A stretch of DNA of 64,000 bases. Source: CAYXFD01 sp964464175. Its GTDB lineage: Bacteria; Cloacimonadota; Cloacimonadia; Cloacimonadales; JAJBBL01. The stretch lies in NCBI GenBank assembly GCA_964464175.1, contig CAYXFD010000006.1:1-64000 (forward strand), written 5' to 3'. Position numbers and translations under genes: made by a program. Below the pieces are notes generated by a model. It did no database searches and was not told the origin of the DNA. It saw only the letters and a list, made by a program, of their open reading frames with translations. Positions 54,106 through 63,848 of this stretch are shown piece by piece; within the stretch, counting starts at the first letter, position 1, and every line of letters starts with the position of its first letter.

Positions 54106-55647
54106 TTATTTAACATAGCGCAGCATCTCTTTCAAGACACCCGGTTGATTGGCAGCTTTCACAGCAGCTTCAGGAGAAATCAAACCCTGCTTGAACTTAT
54201 CATATAGATCCTGTTCCATCGTCTGGGAGCCTGTCTTTCTCCCTTGTTGAATCACAGAGTATAGTTCACCAAGATTTCCGGAATGAAACATCTGAGTGAT
54301 CTGTTTATCGTTGATAAGAATCTCTTTGATAGGGATCATTTGATTCTGGGAAGTGGGAAGTAGCTGCAGGCAAACAATAACCGCTAATGTCCGGGCTAAG
54401 CGTCCCCTGGCCATCTCATGTGACTCAGGGGGATAAAATGAAAGGAGCCTAAAAACAGCTTCCATTACACTTTTCACTTTCATAGTAGCAATCACCAGAC
54501 TTCCGGAATCCACTAATTTCAGGGCATTTTCTAATATTTCAGGGCTTGAAATATCTTCGAAAACTACCAAATTTGGCTGATAGTCAAGGCATCTCTTCAA
54601 GGCATCAGGCAAAGAGACAACATCATGATGGAGTTTCTGCTGGCGGATAATAGATTTTTTGGATTCATGATAGTATTCGAGGGAATCGGAAATAACAAAG
54701 ATATTCCCTGGCAGATAGGTATTATTCAAATCGACAATTGCATCGATCAAGCTGCTTTTACCGGAAGAGGGGGGACCGGAGATTATAACCAGACCGGAGT
54801 TGTTATTTTTAAAGGTCATCTTGTTTACAACGAAATCAGAGAACTTCATCTGCTCAAGATTGATCAGGCTGCGGCGGGTAGTTTTGATTCCAATGACCAA
54901 TTCATCCATATCAAAATAAATGAGCAGCCGGTATCTATAGATAGAGTTATTCTCCCGGATTTCGAAATTAGTTTTAACCGATTTCTTCTTGATAAGAATA
55001 TCTAACTCGAAATCGTTCAAGATGCTCACAACCATTATTTGTATCTCATCCTGAGTGAATCTCGTATCCAAATCGATAGGTTTGAACTGGGTTAAAAACT
55101 TTCCCCAAATCCGGTCTTTAGAGCCGGGACCACCAATTTCTATATATCCCGGTTTGATTGATTCCATCCGAAACAAAAAATCCCGGAAGCGATTATACAT
55201 CTTTTCCTGTAATTCAAAATCTATTGCTAATTTATCTTTGAGTCTGTGAAGTTTCTCGGCGATATCAGAATGATACAGCTTCTTTCTTTCCAGAATTCCC
55301 TGAGCTACAGTTGAGCGAAAATCGGCAAATTTAATCGGTTTGGTCAAAAATCTGAACGCTCCCTGTTCTAACGCCTGATCCAGAAACTCTTTCTTATCAA
55401 ATCCGGTAATGACAATAACTACTGCATCGGGATCAAAGGTTTTCAAGACTTTGAGGAATTCTATCCCATTCATTTCCGGCATAAAGACATCGGTAACATA
55501 AAGATCGAATTTTTCCGTACCGGCTAAGTTAAAGGCTTCTTGTCCGTTTTCTGCTTGATAGATATCATAATCCTCACCTTCAAGAAATTGCACGAATAAT
55601 TCTCTGGTTTCTTTTTCATCATCAATGATAAGAATCTTCGGTTTCAT
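54106..55647 (-). CDS. Response regulator fused to a divergent PilT-like ATPase
   Basis: A 513-residue fusion. Residues 1-120 are a receiver domain: acidic pair in ILIIDDE, phospho-acceptor Asp53 in VTDVFMPEMNG and Lys102 in LTKPIK. A helical linker (about 120-165) precedes a PilT/PilB-type secretion ATPase: Walker A GPPSSGKSS at about 292-300, Walker-B-like LVVFEDISSPEIL near 360, and a C-terminus (SVIQQGRKTGSQTMEQDLYD, then EAAVKAANQ) closely like PilT. The usual His after Walker B is replaced (IATMKVK instead of a THT-like segment). The start at 55647 has GGGAG seven bases before. A phosphorylation-controlled twitching or secretion motor is plausible, but no histidine kinase or pilus genes lie nearby. 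Confidence 0.85.
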   Translation of the reverse strand: MKPKILIIDDEKETRELFVQFLEGEDYDIYQAENGQEAFNLAGTEKFDLYVTDVFMPEMNGIEFLKVLKTFDPDAVVIVITGFDKKEFLDQALEQGAFRFLTKPIKFADFRSTVAQGILERKKLYHSDIAEKLHRLKDKLAIDFELQEKMYNRFRDFLFRMESIKPGYIEIGGPGSKDRIWGKFLTQFKPIDLDTRFTQDEIQIMVVSILNDFELDILIKKKSVKTNFEIRENNSIYRYRLLIYFDMDELVIGIKTTRRSLINLEQMKFSDFVVNKMTFKNNNSGLVIISGPPSSGKSSLIDAIVDLNNTYLPGNIFVISDSLEYYHESKKSIIRQQKLHHDVVSLPDALKRCLDYQPNLVVFEDISSPEILENALKLVDSGSLVIATMKVKSVMEAVFRLLSFYPPESHEMARGRLARTLAVIVCLQLLPTSQNQMIPIKEILINDKQITQMFHSGNLGELYSVIQQGRKTGSQTMEQDLYDKFKQGLISPEAAVKAANQPGVLKEMLRYVK

Positions 55648-56334
55648 AATAATCTCCCATTTCACCTCAAGTATCTGCTAAATCAAATTATACTGTATTC
55701 TCTGTGTTGCCAGTAAGTCAATAAAAAACATCGCAAAAAGAGAGGTATGCTTGTGAGACTCTTTATATACCCACCCGACATCCCAAAAGGATTTTGTTTC
55801 TGTTATGCCTTAACACTTCGCTCAATGCAGGGCAGAAACTATAATCAAGAGACAAATCCTCCATCTGCCTGTTGCTACCGAATTGTCCGTGAAAATGAGA
55901 AAGCAGTTCACTTGTTTAGATTAAAAAGTTAATAAAGCTACTTATTGCTTGATTTGGCTAAGGACAGTTCCTTTTTGTTGATCGGGTGCCGGCAATCGAA
56001 GAAGAAAGGGTATTGTCAGGGGGGAGGGATGAAGCAGCCAAAAGCAGCTTGGGCAGCAGATAGAGAAAGACTAAAAGCGATGACAATTCACTTTTTTTGG
56101 TAACAAAGAGTACTCAAAACTGTTACACTGATGAGCAGAGATTAAGCAAAAAAAAAGAGAGAATCTCTGGAATCATTCCGAATCCGGTAATCTTAGTCAT
56201 ATAGCTAAAAAAAGATATATTGCTTGACAGTTCAAAACTTCTCAAATATTGAAAAATATGATGATAATTATGATTCTGAGGCTTAGGCTATTTCGCTGTC
56301 AAAGATTCGGAAAATACAACTGAAGGAGTAATTC
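55648..56334. other. Intergenic region upstream of the 56335 gene
   Basis: A long gap (687 bases). The short frame at 55747-55932 has no ribosome site or recognisable content. No tRNA, hairpin terminator or repeat was recognised. A promoter at 56224 is listed separately. Confidence 0.45.
56224..56252 (+). promoter_or_regulatory. Candidate promoter of the 56335 gene
   Basis: TTGACA at 56224-56229 and TATTGA at 56247-56252, 17 bases apart, lie about 80 bases before the ATG. The -35 is perfect and the -10 fair. Confidence 0.5.
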
Positions 56335-56859
56335 ATGATTTATCAACAAATTAAGAAAACTATTATCCTGGTATTGTTACTGGCGGCAAGCTTGTTACTT
56401 ATAGCCCAGCAACCACCACAGGGTTTTCAGGAGCTTTATGAGGAATACGGAATCCTTAGCCAGCAGCTTCGCTCCACCCAGCAGTTAGCAATGCAGGATC
56501 CGGAGATAGTAAAACAGTCTGAGGAATTTTCAGAGTTCATAGACGTTAAACTTAAAGAACAGGGAACAGAAGTAGCAGAATTAGTGGATGAACGAAACGA
56601 AGTTATTGAAGAGATAGAGACTGCCAGAGAGAATCAGGATCAGGAATCGGAAGGAGAATTGCAACCTAAGTATCAGCAGATTAGTCAGAAGTTACAACCA
56701 TACATTGAGACTGTTTTTGAAGACAGTGCAGTCCAGGAAAGGCAAGCAGTGTTAGAAGCCTTGATGATCGAGAAGATGAAAGAGATCGATCCGGAATCAG
56801 AACAGAAAATGGATAGATTAGAAGAGATTACCGAAGAGATCCAAAAAATGATGGAATAA
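56335..56859 (+). CDS. Small secreted acidic coiled-coil protein
   Basis: A 174-residue protein with a signal peptide (about residues 1-24, ending near LLLIAQQ). The remainder is almost wholly helical, rich in Glu and Gln, with long coiled-coil character over about 30-172, and many EEI/EEITE repeats at the end. AAGGAG precedes the ATG. It is OmpH/Skp-like in size and composition but lacks clear family residues, so its identity stays open. It is isolated, with large flanking gaps. Confidence 0.7.
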   Translation: MIYQQIKKTIILVLLLAASLLLIAQQPPQGFQELYEEYGILSQQLRSTQQLAMQDPEIVKQSEEFSEFIDVKLKEQGTEVAELVDERNEVIEEIETARENQDQESEGELQPKYQQISQKLQPYIETVFEDSAVQERQAVLEALMIEKMKEIDPESEQKMDRLEEITEEIQKMME

Positions 56860-56962
56860 TTCGGAGATTAGCTTCTAAAAAGGGTTTTGGGATAGTTTTC
56901 CGTTACTACCTTCACCATAAGGAGATAATCTTTAGCTTTTTTGTCATGAAAAAGTTAAGACT

Positions 56963-59900
56963 CTAAAGATTGTTGAGATAGTGTTCCAGTTGGTGATCGA
57001 AATTTGAAAAACCGTCGTAAAAGAGAGTGACGATAGGAACCGAGTATTCCTTTGAGATTTGATTGAGGATTACGCTGCTAATAGTGCCTGGCATACAACT
57101 GAAGGGAGCAACATTGATTATCAGTTTTGCTCCTCCTTCAATAAAGGCAATAGTTCTGCCTATAGTCAGCAACGCTTCCCCTCTAATTGATTCCGAGAGA
57201 TAAGGGACGGCTTTGTCGATCATCTCCTGGGTGGTCGGTTCCAGGCGGTCTTTCAGCATATCCTTGAAAAGACGGTAATACTTATTCTCAATTGCCGCGA
57301 CTATATTATTGGATACGATATCTTTTATCACTTCGGTTAAGGGTACACTTTTCTTTTTCTTTAGCCAGGTGGTATAATGCAGCCATTCCATAAAAGGAGC
57401 AACCCAGGCTTCGGCACCATGTTCTTCGATTTTCTTGATAAGATTATCGTTAGAGAAGGGAGAACAGCGAACGTATATTTCCCCGACGATACCTACCAGA
57501 GGTTTTGTCTCACTTATATCGATATGGAGTGAAAGCAGCTCCCGGTAAAATGAGGTTAATGTCTCGGAAAGCTGATTCTGTGTCTCTATAGCCCTGATCA
57601 GGGAAGAGGTGTTTTTTTCTAAAAGCAGCTCTACTTTCTCAGGGTTACTGGCATAGGGCCGGAGCTTACAGCCCAGTTTTACGATAATATCGGTGATGAC
57701 AACAGCCTTGGCAATAAGTAACCGCAATTTTCCTGAGACATCACCATAGTTGTTTTCCGAATTTGCTGAGAACACCTCAATATCTAACCCTAAACGCTCC
57801 AGTATCATCTTTTGTAAAAAGCCGTATTGCCCGAACCTGCAAGGTCCTGAGGCACAAGGCATGAAAAGAGCTGTGTTGCTGTGAGAGTCTGGGTTGTTCT
57901 CTTCATAGTAATCTAATAAAGAGCCAAAAGTTGAAGCTGCAGGAAGGCATTCTGATCCTCTCAAACAGGCTTTTCCTTTCTGATATGTCTCCCGGTTTTC
58001 CTTCTTCAGGGGAACAGCATCAAAGTTATGAGCCCGGAAAGCTGCTGCCAGAAGTCTTGTGCCGTGAGGATGCATCGGGGGGAATAGAAGCTTCTTATTC
58101 TTGTAACCGACATCTTTATTATCCCTTTGTTTTTTGAGCTCACCACTAAGAAGACTGTTTTCTTTTTCTCCGTTCTGTTTAACTGTTTTTGCTTCCTGAT
58201 AACTCTTTATTCTATCCAGAAAAGCCTCTATCCTGGTCATGTATCCGGCATTACCGCTGTGTTCATCTAATTCCAGTATCAGGAAAGGTTTGTCAGACCA
58301 GATTTTTTCCAGGATGCTCAGGATAAAGGAGTCTGGTCCGCAGTTGAAATTAGTCAGGAAGAGAGGGAAAAAATTCGGAAAGCTGTTGAGTTTTTCAGCT
58401 GCACTAAAAAACTTTTGTCCGTAACTCCAGTACATGTTATTATAGACAGGATTAATCTCTTCTCTCCTTGCCGGGATCAGATCATAGGGGATCAGGGTGA
58501 AGCCATACTTAGCAGTATCTTTAATCAGAGCGAGATTCAAGGCTTCATCATATAGATTATAAGCCCGTCCCATGACAACCAACACAGGCTTGTTATCGGA
58601 AGATAGTATCTTGCTTAATTCCAGGCTCTGTTCATAAGTGTCATCAATGCTTTTCCTTTGCAAGGTTTCTGCTTTGGTAAAAGCTTCGGCGATTTCTTTC
58701 TCTGTCAGAGAGAACCGCTGAGACAGATACCGGTGAAGACGCTTAATATTCTTCTCTTTAGCTTCACTAAAGTCAATCACCGGAGTAATCAACTCGCTGC
58801 TCTCTATCTTATTGTAGTTTAAGATACTATTGATAATTGCCGGAAAAGACTGAGTTATAACACAGAAATAGGAGTTTGTTGTCTTGGAATTTTTAGTATC
58901 ACGGATAATATAAGGGACAAAGATGTTCTTTTTCCTATTCTTCAGGAGATAGATAATATGACCCATGGCCAGTTTCATCGGGTAACAGATTTCATTGGGA
59001 CTATACTTCAAGCCGAGACCGGTTGTTTCTCTGGAAGAAGAGGGAGAAGATTCAATGGTAAAATCGAGTTCCGACCAGAATTTATACCAGAACTGACTGT
59101 GGGAATAGAAAAAAAGGGTTTTCGGTATAGTAATTATCCGGCCCCTGTCGCTGCTTGGTTCACTTCCTGCTTTTTCCCCGGCAGAATGATATCTTACCGG
59201 ATTATCCGATCCGGGGAAAGAGAAATACTTACGGTATCTATCATCGGTTTTCCGACTTTTAGTATCTTCCCCGCATTTTTGACCCCAGGAGACCACAGAA
59301 TCTTCAGTTTCCAGATAAATGATCAGACAACGATTTTGACATTTATCACATTGTCGCTCCTTAAAATCTATCTTCTGGTCATCCAGATCCCATCCCTTGA
59401 AGAGAGTCTCTTTACCGGTCATTTCCCGGATAAGAAGTTCGGTCATTCCCAAAGCACCCATGATATGGCTATGACGAGAGGTTTTGATCTTTTTCCCCAG
59501 TATATTCTGAAAAGCTTCTACTAATCCCCGGTTTCTGGCTGTCGCGCCTAAAAACAGTATCGGCTCGGACACCGGTCTATTCTGTACTACTCTATGCAGA
59601 TAATTACGGCAAACTGCATGGAGCAGCGAAGTTACGACTTCCTCTTTGGAGTGACCATCAACAATCAGTTTTTGGGCATCCATTTCCATAAAGACTGTAC
59701 AACGGTCATTCATTTTAGGAGCAGATACTCCAGCACTGAGTGTCTCGAAATCATCCAATCCGATATTCAGTACCTGAGCCTGCTCTTCCAGAAAGGATCC
59801 AGTCCCGGCAGCACAGGCATAATTCATATTAGCATCTTTCATCCAGCCGTCATCAACAAGAATATACTTGGAATCCTGTCCCCCTATCTCGAAAATGGTT

Positions 59901-61132
59901 CTTACATCCTTATGTTCTCTCAATGCTCCTTTGAGATGAGCAGTGATCTCGTTTGTGATCATATCCGCTCCGGCATAAGAACCAACGATTTTTCTACCGC
60001 TGCCTGTCGTTCCCATTCCCTTGACCTGCAAGTCCAGTTGATGGATGTTTTGGTACTCCTTTATTCCTTTCAGCAATTTTTGATATGCGGCAATGGGGTT
60101 ACCTGATGTTCTCCGGTAGAAGTTGAACAGTATCTCGCCGGTTTCGGAGTTTCTAACTACCCCCTTGGTACTTGTCGAACCTATGTCAATACCCAAGAAA
60201 ACAGGTATGGTTTGATTGTCAGATATCACATCAATACTGATTTCATTGCCATAACGGTCAATGTATCTGTGCTTCAGATGTTCCTTGTTTTCGGAAGGTC
60301 TAAAGGTAAGTCTTTTTTCAAACGCCTGAGATGTCTTTACCGGTTTGTTCGAAGAATAACTATGCAGGTTCTCCTCGGAATGAATGAAATGGTATCCCGA
60401 AAGAGCGACAAAACTCTCTGGCTTTTCGGGAATAATTAGCTTGTTCTCGGGTATCAGTCTGGAGAAATAATGATAAAAAAGGGGATTCTTTACCAGCCCC
60501 CCGATCAAGAGGATTTTCCCTTCGATAGCAGTTCCCCGGAGAAGAGTGGTATAACACGACTCAGCCATTCCTTTGGTTAAACCGTTCCAGAGTTCTTCGA
60601 CCGAATATCCTTCCTGTTGCCGGTGAATTAGGTCGCTTTTGGCAAAAACAGCACATCTACTGGCAATCGAAGGTATCCTTCGGGTCGGTTTGATTTTTTC
60701 GAGATCACGGAAGGATAATTCCATCCTTATCATTTGTTGATCAAGGAAAGAGCCGGTACCGGAGGCACAGAGAGAGTTAGTCTGAAAGCGGTGAAATCTT
60801 CCTTTCCGGATTTCCAGGAGTGATAAGGAGGCAGCCCCAATATCAATAACATACTGGATATCATCGGCAAGCCGGCTGGTGTAATGAATGACCGGAATGG
60901 TCCAATCGAGAGGTTTGATGGAACTGTTGTTGAGGAGGATGTAGCGGTACTTCCCTGTTACAGTTCCCACTATCTGAGAACGATCTGACGGTAATTGATT
61001 TTCTTCGATTTCCCGGATGATCTTTAAGGGATCAGAAAAGTGTTCTTTTATTATTATCTCTTGTGGTTCAATATCATTGCCTATTACTGCTTTAAGAGAT
61101 TTTGTTCCTATATCATAACTAATTTTGATCAT
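56963..61132 (-). CDS. Fused acyl-CoA dehydratase activase / double-cubane-type reductase (four-part protein)
   Basis: A 1389-residue cytoplasmic protein. Residues 1-255 and 310-575 are two BadF/BcrA-type ATPase (activase) domains: the second opens GIDIGSTSTKGVVRN. Each keeps its FeS cysteines (Cys122 in CASGTGSFL and Cys160; Cys440 in CAAGTGSFL and Cys478), so the two halves could bind one bridging [4Fe-4S] cluster within one chain. A CDKCQNRC cluster follows at 595-602. About 670-1000 is a DUF2229-like domain, and about 1010-1389 resembles the 2-hydroxyacyl-CoA dehydratase component with further Cys (1056, 1063, 1093, 1098, 1347). ATP-driven low-potential electron transfer to a CoA-linked or double-cubane [8Fe-9S] site is the likely role. 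AGGGA precedes the ATG. Confidence 0.88.
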   Translation of the reverse strand: MIKISYDIGTKSLKAVIGNDIEPQEIIIKEHFSDPLKIIREIEENQLPSDRSQIVGTVTGKYRYILLNNSSIKPLDWTIPVIHYTSRLADDIQYVIDIGAASLSLLEIRKGRFHRFQTNSLCASGTGSFLDQQMIRMELSFRDLEKIKPTRRIPSIASRCAVFAKSDLIHRQQEGYSVEELWNGLTKGMAESCYTTLLRGTAIEGKILLIGGLVKNPLFYHYFSRLIPENKLIIPEKPESFVALSGYHFIHSEENLHSYSSNKPVKTSQAFEKRLTFRPSENKEHLKHRYIDRYGNEISIDVISDNQTIPVFLGIDIGSTSTKGVVRNSETGEILFNFYRRTSGNPIAAYQKLLKGIKEYQNIHQLDLQVKGMGTTGSGRKIVGSYAGADMITNEITAHLKGALREHKDVRTIFEIGGQDSKYILVDDGWMKDANMNYACAAGTGSFLEEQAQVLNIGLDDFETLSAGVSAPKMNDRCTVFMEMDAQKLIVDGHSKEEVVTSLLHAVCRNYLHRVVQNRPVSEPILFLGATARNRGLVEAFQNILGKKIKTSRHSHIMGALGMTELLIREMTGKETLFKGWDLDDQKIDFKERQCDKCQNRCLIIYLETEDSVVSWGQKCGEDTKSRKTDDRYRKYFSFPGSDNPVRYHSAGEKAGSEPSSDRGRIITIPKTLFFYSHSQFWYKFWSELDFTIESSPSSSRETTGLGLKYSPNEICYPMKLAMGHIIYLLKNRKKNIFVPYIIRDTKNSKTTNSYFCVITQSFPAIINSILNYNKIESSELITPVIDFSEAKEKNIKRLHRYLSQRFSLTEKEIAEAFTKAETLQRKSIDDTYEQSLELSKILSSDNKPVLVVMGRAYNLYDEALNLALIKDTAKYGFTLIPYDLIPARREEINPVYNNMYWSYGQKFFSAAEKLNSFPNFFPLFLTNFNCGPDSFILSILEKIWSDKPFLILELDEHSGNAGYMTRIEAFLDRIKSYQEAKTVKQNGEKENSLLSGELKKQRDNKDVGYKNKKLLFPPMHPHGTRLLAAAFRAHNFDAVPLKKENRETYQKGKACLRGSECLPAASTFGSLLDYYEENNPDSHSNTALFMPCASGPCRFGQYGFLQKMILERLGLDIEVFSANSENNYGDVSGKLRLLIAKAVVITDIIVKLGCKLRPYASNPEKVELLLEKNTSSLIRAIETQNQLSETLTSFYRELLSLHIDISETKPLVGIVGEIYVRCSPFSNDNLIKKIEEHGAEAWVAPFMEWLHYTTWLKKKKSVPLTEVIKDIVSNNIVAAIENKYYRLFKDMLKDRLEPTTQEMIDKAVPYLSESIRGEALLTIGRTIAFIEGGAKLIINVAPFSCMPGTISSVILNQISKEYSVPIVTLFYDGFSNFDHQLEHYLNNL

Positions 61133-61193
61133 TTTTTCCCTAGAAATTTTATCATCTGAAACTGGGGTTGTTTACTCATCAATACCTGTCTGT

Positions 61194-61889
61194 TTATAAA
61201 AAGAATTCGGGTTGATTTTGTTTCTCGACTACAGGTTCAATCAGGCTTTGATGGTTGACAGCACTATTATTAACCTCTTTGGAAACAGGCTGTATAAGTG
61301 TTTTGTTTACGGGATAGGGTTTAAGCATTTCCAGTAAAGCACTTTGGTCAGTAGAAAAAAGCCAGTCCCTGAACGATGAAGGATTAATTATCACCGGCAT
61401 TCGGTGATGGATCGGCAAAAGTTGACCATTGGCTTTTGTAGTAATAATGGCAAATGCTTTCTCATTTTCCGGAAAATCTGCTTGAGGGTCATTCCAAATT
61501 CCGGCAAAGAAAAACAGAGGTTCATCTTTGACGGTTATATAGTAAGGCTGGCGATCTGCTTTTCTCCATTCATAAAAACCGTTTGCCGGAATGAGACATC
61601 TCCTTTTGTCAAACGACCCTTTAAAAGTGGGTTTTTCGGTAATTGTCTCCGACTTGGCATTAATGATAGTGAAGGGTTGTTTCCCGCTACTGGAGTGATA
61701 GACAAAATCGGGCATATAGCCCCATTTCCGGTATGAAAGCTCTATTTTGTTATTATTATTCAGCAACACAGGTATTGAAATACTCGGAGCGATATTGTAA
61801 TGGGGCGACCATTCAACGTTACTCTCTATCAGATCTGCGTATTTCATTATTACATCTATCTTGGAAAAAAGGGCAAAACGTCCGCACAT
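61194..61889 (-). CDS. SOS response-associated peptidase family protein (SRAP/HMCES/YedK)
   Basis: A 231-residue protein that forms a covalent thiazolidine link to abasic sites in single-stranded DNA. MCGRF at the N-terminus gives the catalytic Cys2 after Met removal. The remaining SRAP residues are visible: HYNIAPS, NGFYEWRK with the active-site Glu, and HHRMPVII with the His. The length is typical. It starts 12 bases after umuC ends, on the same strand, so the two are probably co-induced. Confidence 0.95.
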   Translation of the reverse strand: MCGRFALFSKIDVIMKYADLIESNVEWSPHYNIAPSISIPVLLNNNNKIELSYRKWGYMPDFVYHSSSGKQPFTIINAKSETITEKPTFKGSFDKRRCLIPANGFYEWRKADRQPYYITVKDEPLFFFAGIWNDPQADFPENEKAFAIITTKANGQLLPIHHRMPVIINPSSFRDWLFSTDQSALLEMLKPYPVNKTLIQPVSKEVNNSAVNHQSLIEPVVEKQNQPEFFL

Positions 61890-61901
61890 AGTAGATCACT
61901 C

Positions 61902-63215
61902 CTAAGCTTTTACTTTAAGCAATTCACCCCAGCAGGTTGTATAGCGGGGAGACAGCATTTCTCTTCTCATTTGCCACCCCTGTTTGATCCCGGCGCCGGC
62001 AAATGAGATAGCCTCCTGCCCCCATTTGCGGTTAATTCTGTCCATACAGTGCATGATCTGAGAACGGCGGTCCTGGGGATAAGAGGTTTCGAAGAGATCG
62101 AGAGGAGCTTCTTCTTCAGGAATGATATCCGTTAACATCACACCGACTTTTTTATATCTGTACCCCTCACGATAAATCTCATCTAAAATCCTGCCTGCTG
62201 TTTTCATAAAATCAGGGGGATAAGCTGAATATCCGGAGAGCTTTAGTTCCCGGTAATTAGCATATTGAGGCTCATTTTTAAAGGGATTAGTTGTTAAATA
62301 GACCAATATTCTACGGGCGAGTGAGCCCTGTTGTCGTAATTTAGCAACAGCGTTCAGGCAATATGAAGATGCTGCTTCCCGGATCTCTTCTCTCGACTCC
62401 ACTATTTTGCCAAAAGACTTGGAGGAAACAATTCCTTTCTTCGGTTCGCTAACCTGTTCCAAAGAGAGACAGGATTTACCTCTTAACTCCTCTACTGTTC
62501 TGAGCCCGACAACTGTCATTTTATCTCTTATCCAGTCATCCGGTTTGAGGGTCAAGTCCCAGGCGGTAAAAATACCCTCTCTTTTCAGCATCTTGGCATA
62601 ACGATAACCTATACCCCAGATATCGGCCACGGGAGTATGCTGCAGAATATGGTTCCGTAATTTTTCATCTATGATTGTAAAAACACCATCTTTATCTTTT
62701 CCTGGAACCACGTACCTTCTGTCATTTTTTTTGGCTATTTTATTGGCAACCTTACATAAGGTTTTGGTCGGTGCTATCCCTACAGAAATGGGGATACCGG
62801 TACATTGACGAATAGTGTTTCTGATTTTTTCTCCAAAACTGTCGGTATCTGTGATATTAAGACCCGCTAAGGAAAGAAAAGCTTCGTCTATGGAATAGAC
62901 TTCGATCTCCGGGCTGAAATGAGAGAGCAGAGACATAACCCGGAAGGACATATCTCCATAGAGGGCGTAGTTAGAAGAGAAAATTGTTACCTTATGTCTC
63001 TTCAATAGATGTTTAATCTTGAAATAGGGGACACCTCTTTCTACCCCAAGAGCTTTCAGTTCAGGTGATAGAGCTACAATACAACCATCATTATTAGAAA
63101 GAATCCCAACGGGAAATCCTTCTAACTCCGGTCGAAAAGCTCTCTCACAAGAGACATAGAAATGATTGCAATCTATCAGAGCAAATAGCTCCTGATCATT
63201 CTTGCCTTGTAACAC
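61902..63215 (-). CDS. umuC: Error-prone DNA polymerase V catalytic subunit UmuC
   Basis: A 437-residue Y-family translesion polymerase. FALIDCNHFYVSCERAF includes the catalytic Asp and the steric-gate-region residues; VYSIDEAFLSL carries the second catalytic pair (Asp-Glu). Helix-hairpin-helix and little-finger domains follow, and the C-terminal MRREMLSPRYTTCWGELL is the UmuC-specific tail (DUF4113 type). It begins with a GTG, after AGGATGAGA. DinB is less likely because of this tail and the umuD upstream. umuD lies 174 bases before. Confidence 0.94.
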   Translation of the reverse strand: MLQGKNDQELFALIDCNHFYVSCERAFRPELEGFPVGILSNNDGCIVALSPELKALGVERGVPYFKIKHLLKRHKVTIFSSNYALYGDMSFRVMSLLSHFSPEIEVYSIDEAFLSLAGLNITDTDSFGEKIRNTIRQCTGIPISVGIAPTKTLCKVANKIAKKNDRRYVVPGKDKDGVFTIIDEKLRNHILQHTPVADIWGIGYRYAKMLKREGIFTAWDLTLKPDDWIRDKMTVVGLRTVEELRGKSCLSLEQVSEPKKGIVSSKSFGKIVESREEIREAASSYCLNAVAKLRQQGSLARRILVYLTTNPFKNEPQYANYRELKLSGYSAYPPDFMKTAGRILDEIYREGYRYKKVGVMLTDIIPEEEAPLDLFETSYPQDRRSQIMHCMDRINRKWGQEAISFAGAGIKQGWQMRREMLSPRYTTCWGELLKVKA

Positions 63216-63389
63216 TTATCTCATCCTGCCATATTCCAATTCTGTTAAACTAACCTCATTGCTCAACTGCCGGCTTCCGGATTTTTTACAGTTAGCCTTT
63301 CTGGCACCAACCCAGTAGCGGCTGCCGGCAAAATTTCTTCAAAAATTCTCTTGGGACCAATCTATCCGGACGATATTGTTGATACAAAG

Positions 63390-63848
63390 TCAAACTTTAT
63401 GGATAACATAAGTCACCACACCCCAGATAGTCATATCCATCCACTCTTCGACCTGCAATGAAGGATAGTCCCTGTTTTCAGGTACCAGGAGATATTTCCC
63501 TTTTATAATCTTCAATCTCTTAACAGTAAGCTCTCCGTCAATAAAGGCGATAACTATCTTGTTATGGGAGGCTTCCAAAGAACGGTCAACGATCAGAATA
63601 TCATCTTGATGGATCCCGGCATCAATCATAGAGTTACCTTCCACCCGGACAAAATATGTCGAAGCGGGATGAGAGATCAAATATTCATTCAGATCGAGCG
63701 AATCTTCAATATAATCCTGAGCCGGAGACGGGAAACCGGCTGGGATCTTCATTCCGATCAGAGGGCGCAGAATTTTTTTGGCGGGGTCAAACCGGTAAAC
63801 TGTCTTGATACTGTTATCTGTTTTTAACCTGCAATCATCTTTACTCAT
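63390..63848 (-). CDS. umuD: UmuD-type S24 self-cleaving subunit
   Basis: A 152-residue LexA-like protein that cuts itself on RecA filaments and then binds UmuC. The cleavage site is Ala-Gly within IPAGFPSPAQDYIE, the nucleophile Ser is in GNSMIDAG, and the Lys is in ELTVKRLK, all matching UmuD. No DNA-binding domain is present, so it is not LexA. The N-terminus is longer than in E. coli UmuD by about ten residues. It heads the umuD-umuC-SRAP cassette. I could not identify a LexA box upstream without knowing this lineage's consensus. Confidence 0.95.
   Translation of the reverse strand: MSKDDCRLKTDNSIKTVYRFDPAKKILRPLIGMKIPAGFPSPAQDYIEDSLDLNEYLISHPASTYFVRVEGNSMIDAGIHQDDILIVDRSLEASHNKIVIAFIDGELTVKRLKIIKGKYLLVPENRDYPSLQVEEWMDMTIWGVVTYVIHKV

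Noticed and set aside
55747..55932. 61-residue frame in the large gap before the 56335 gene
   Set aside because: No ribosome site, signal or recognisable composition.
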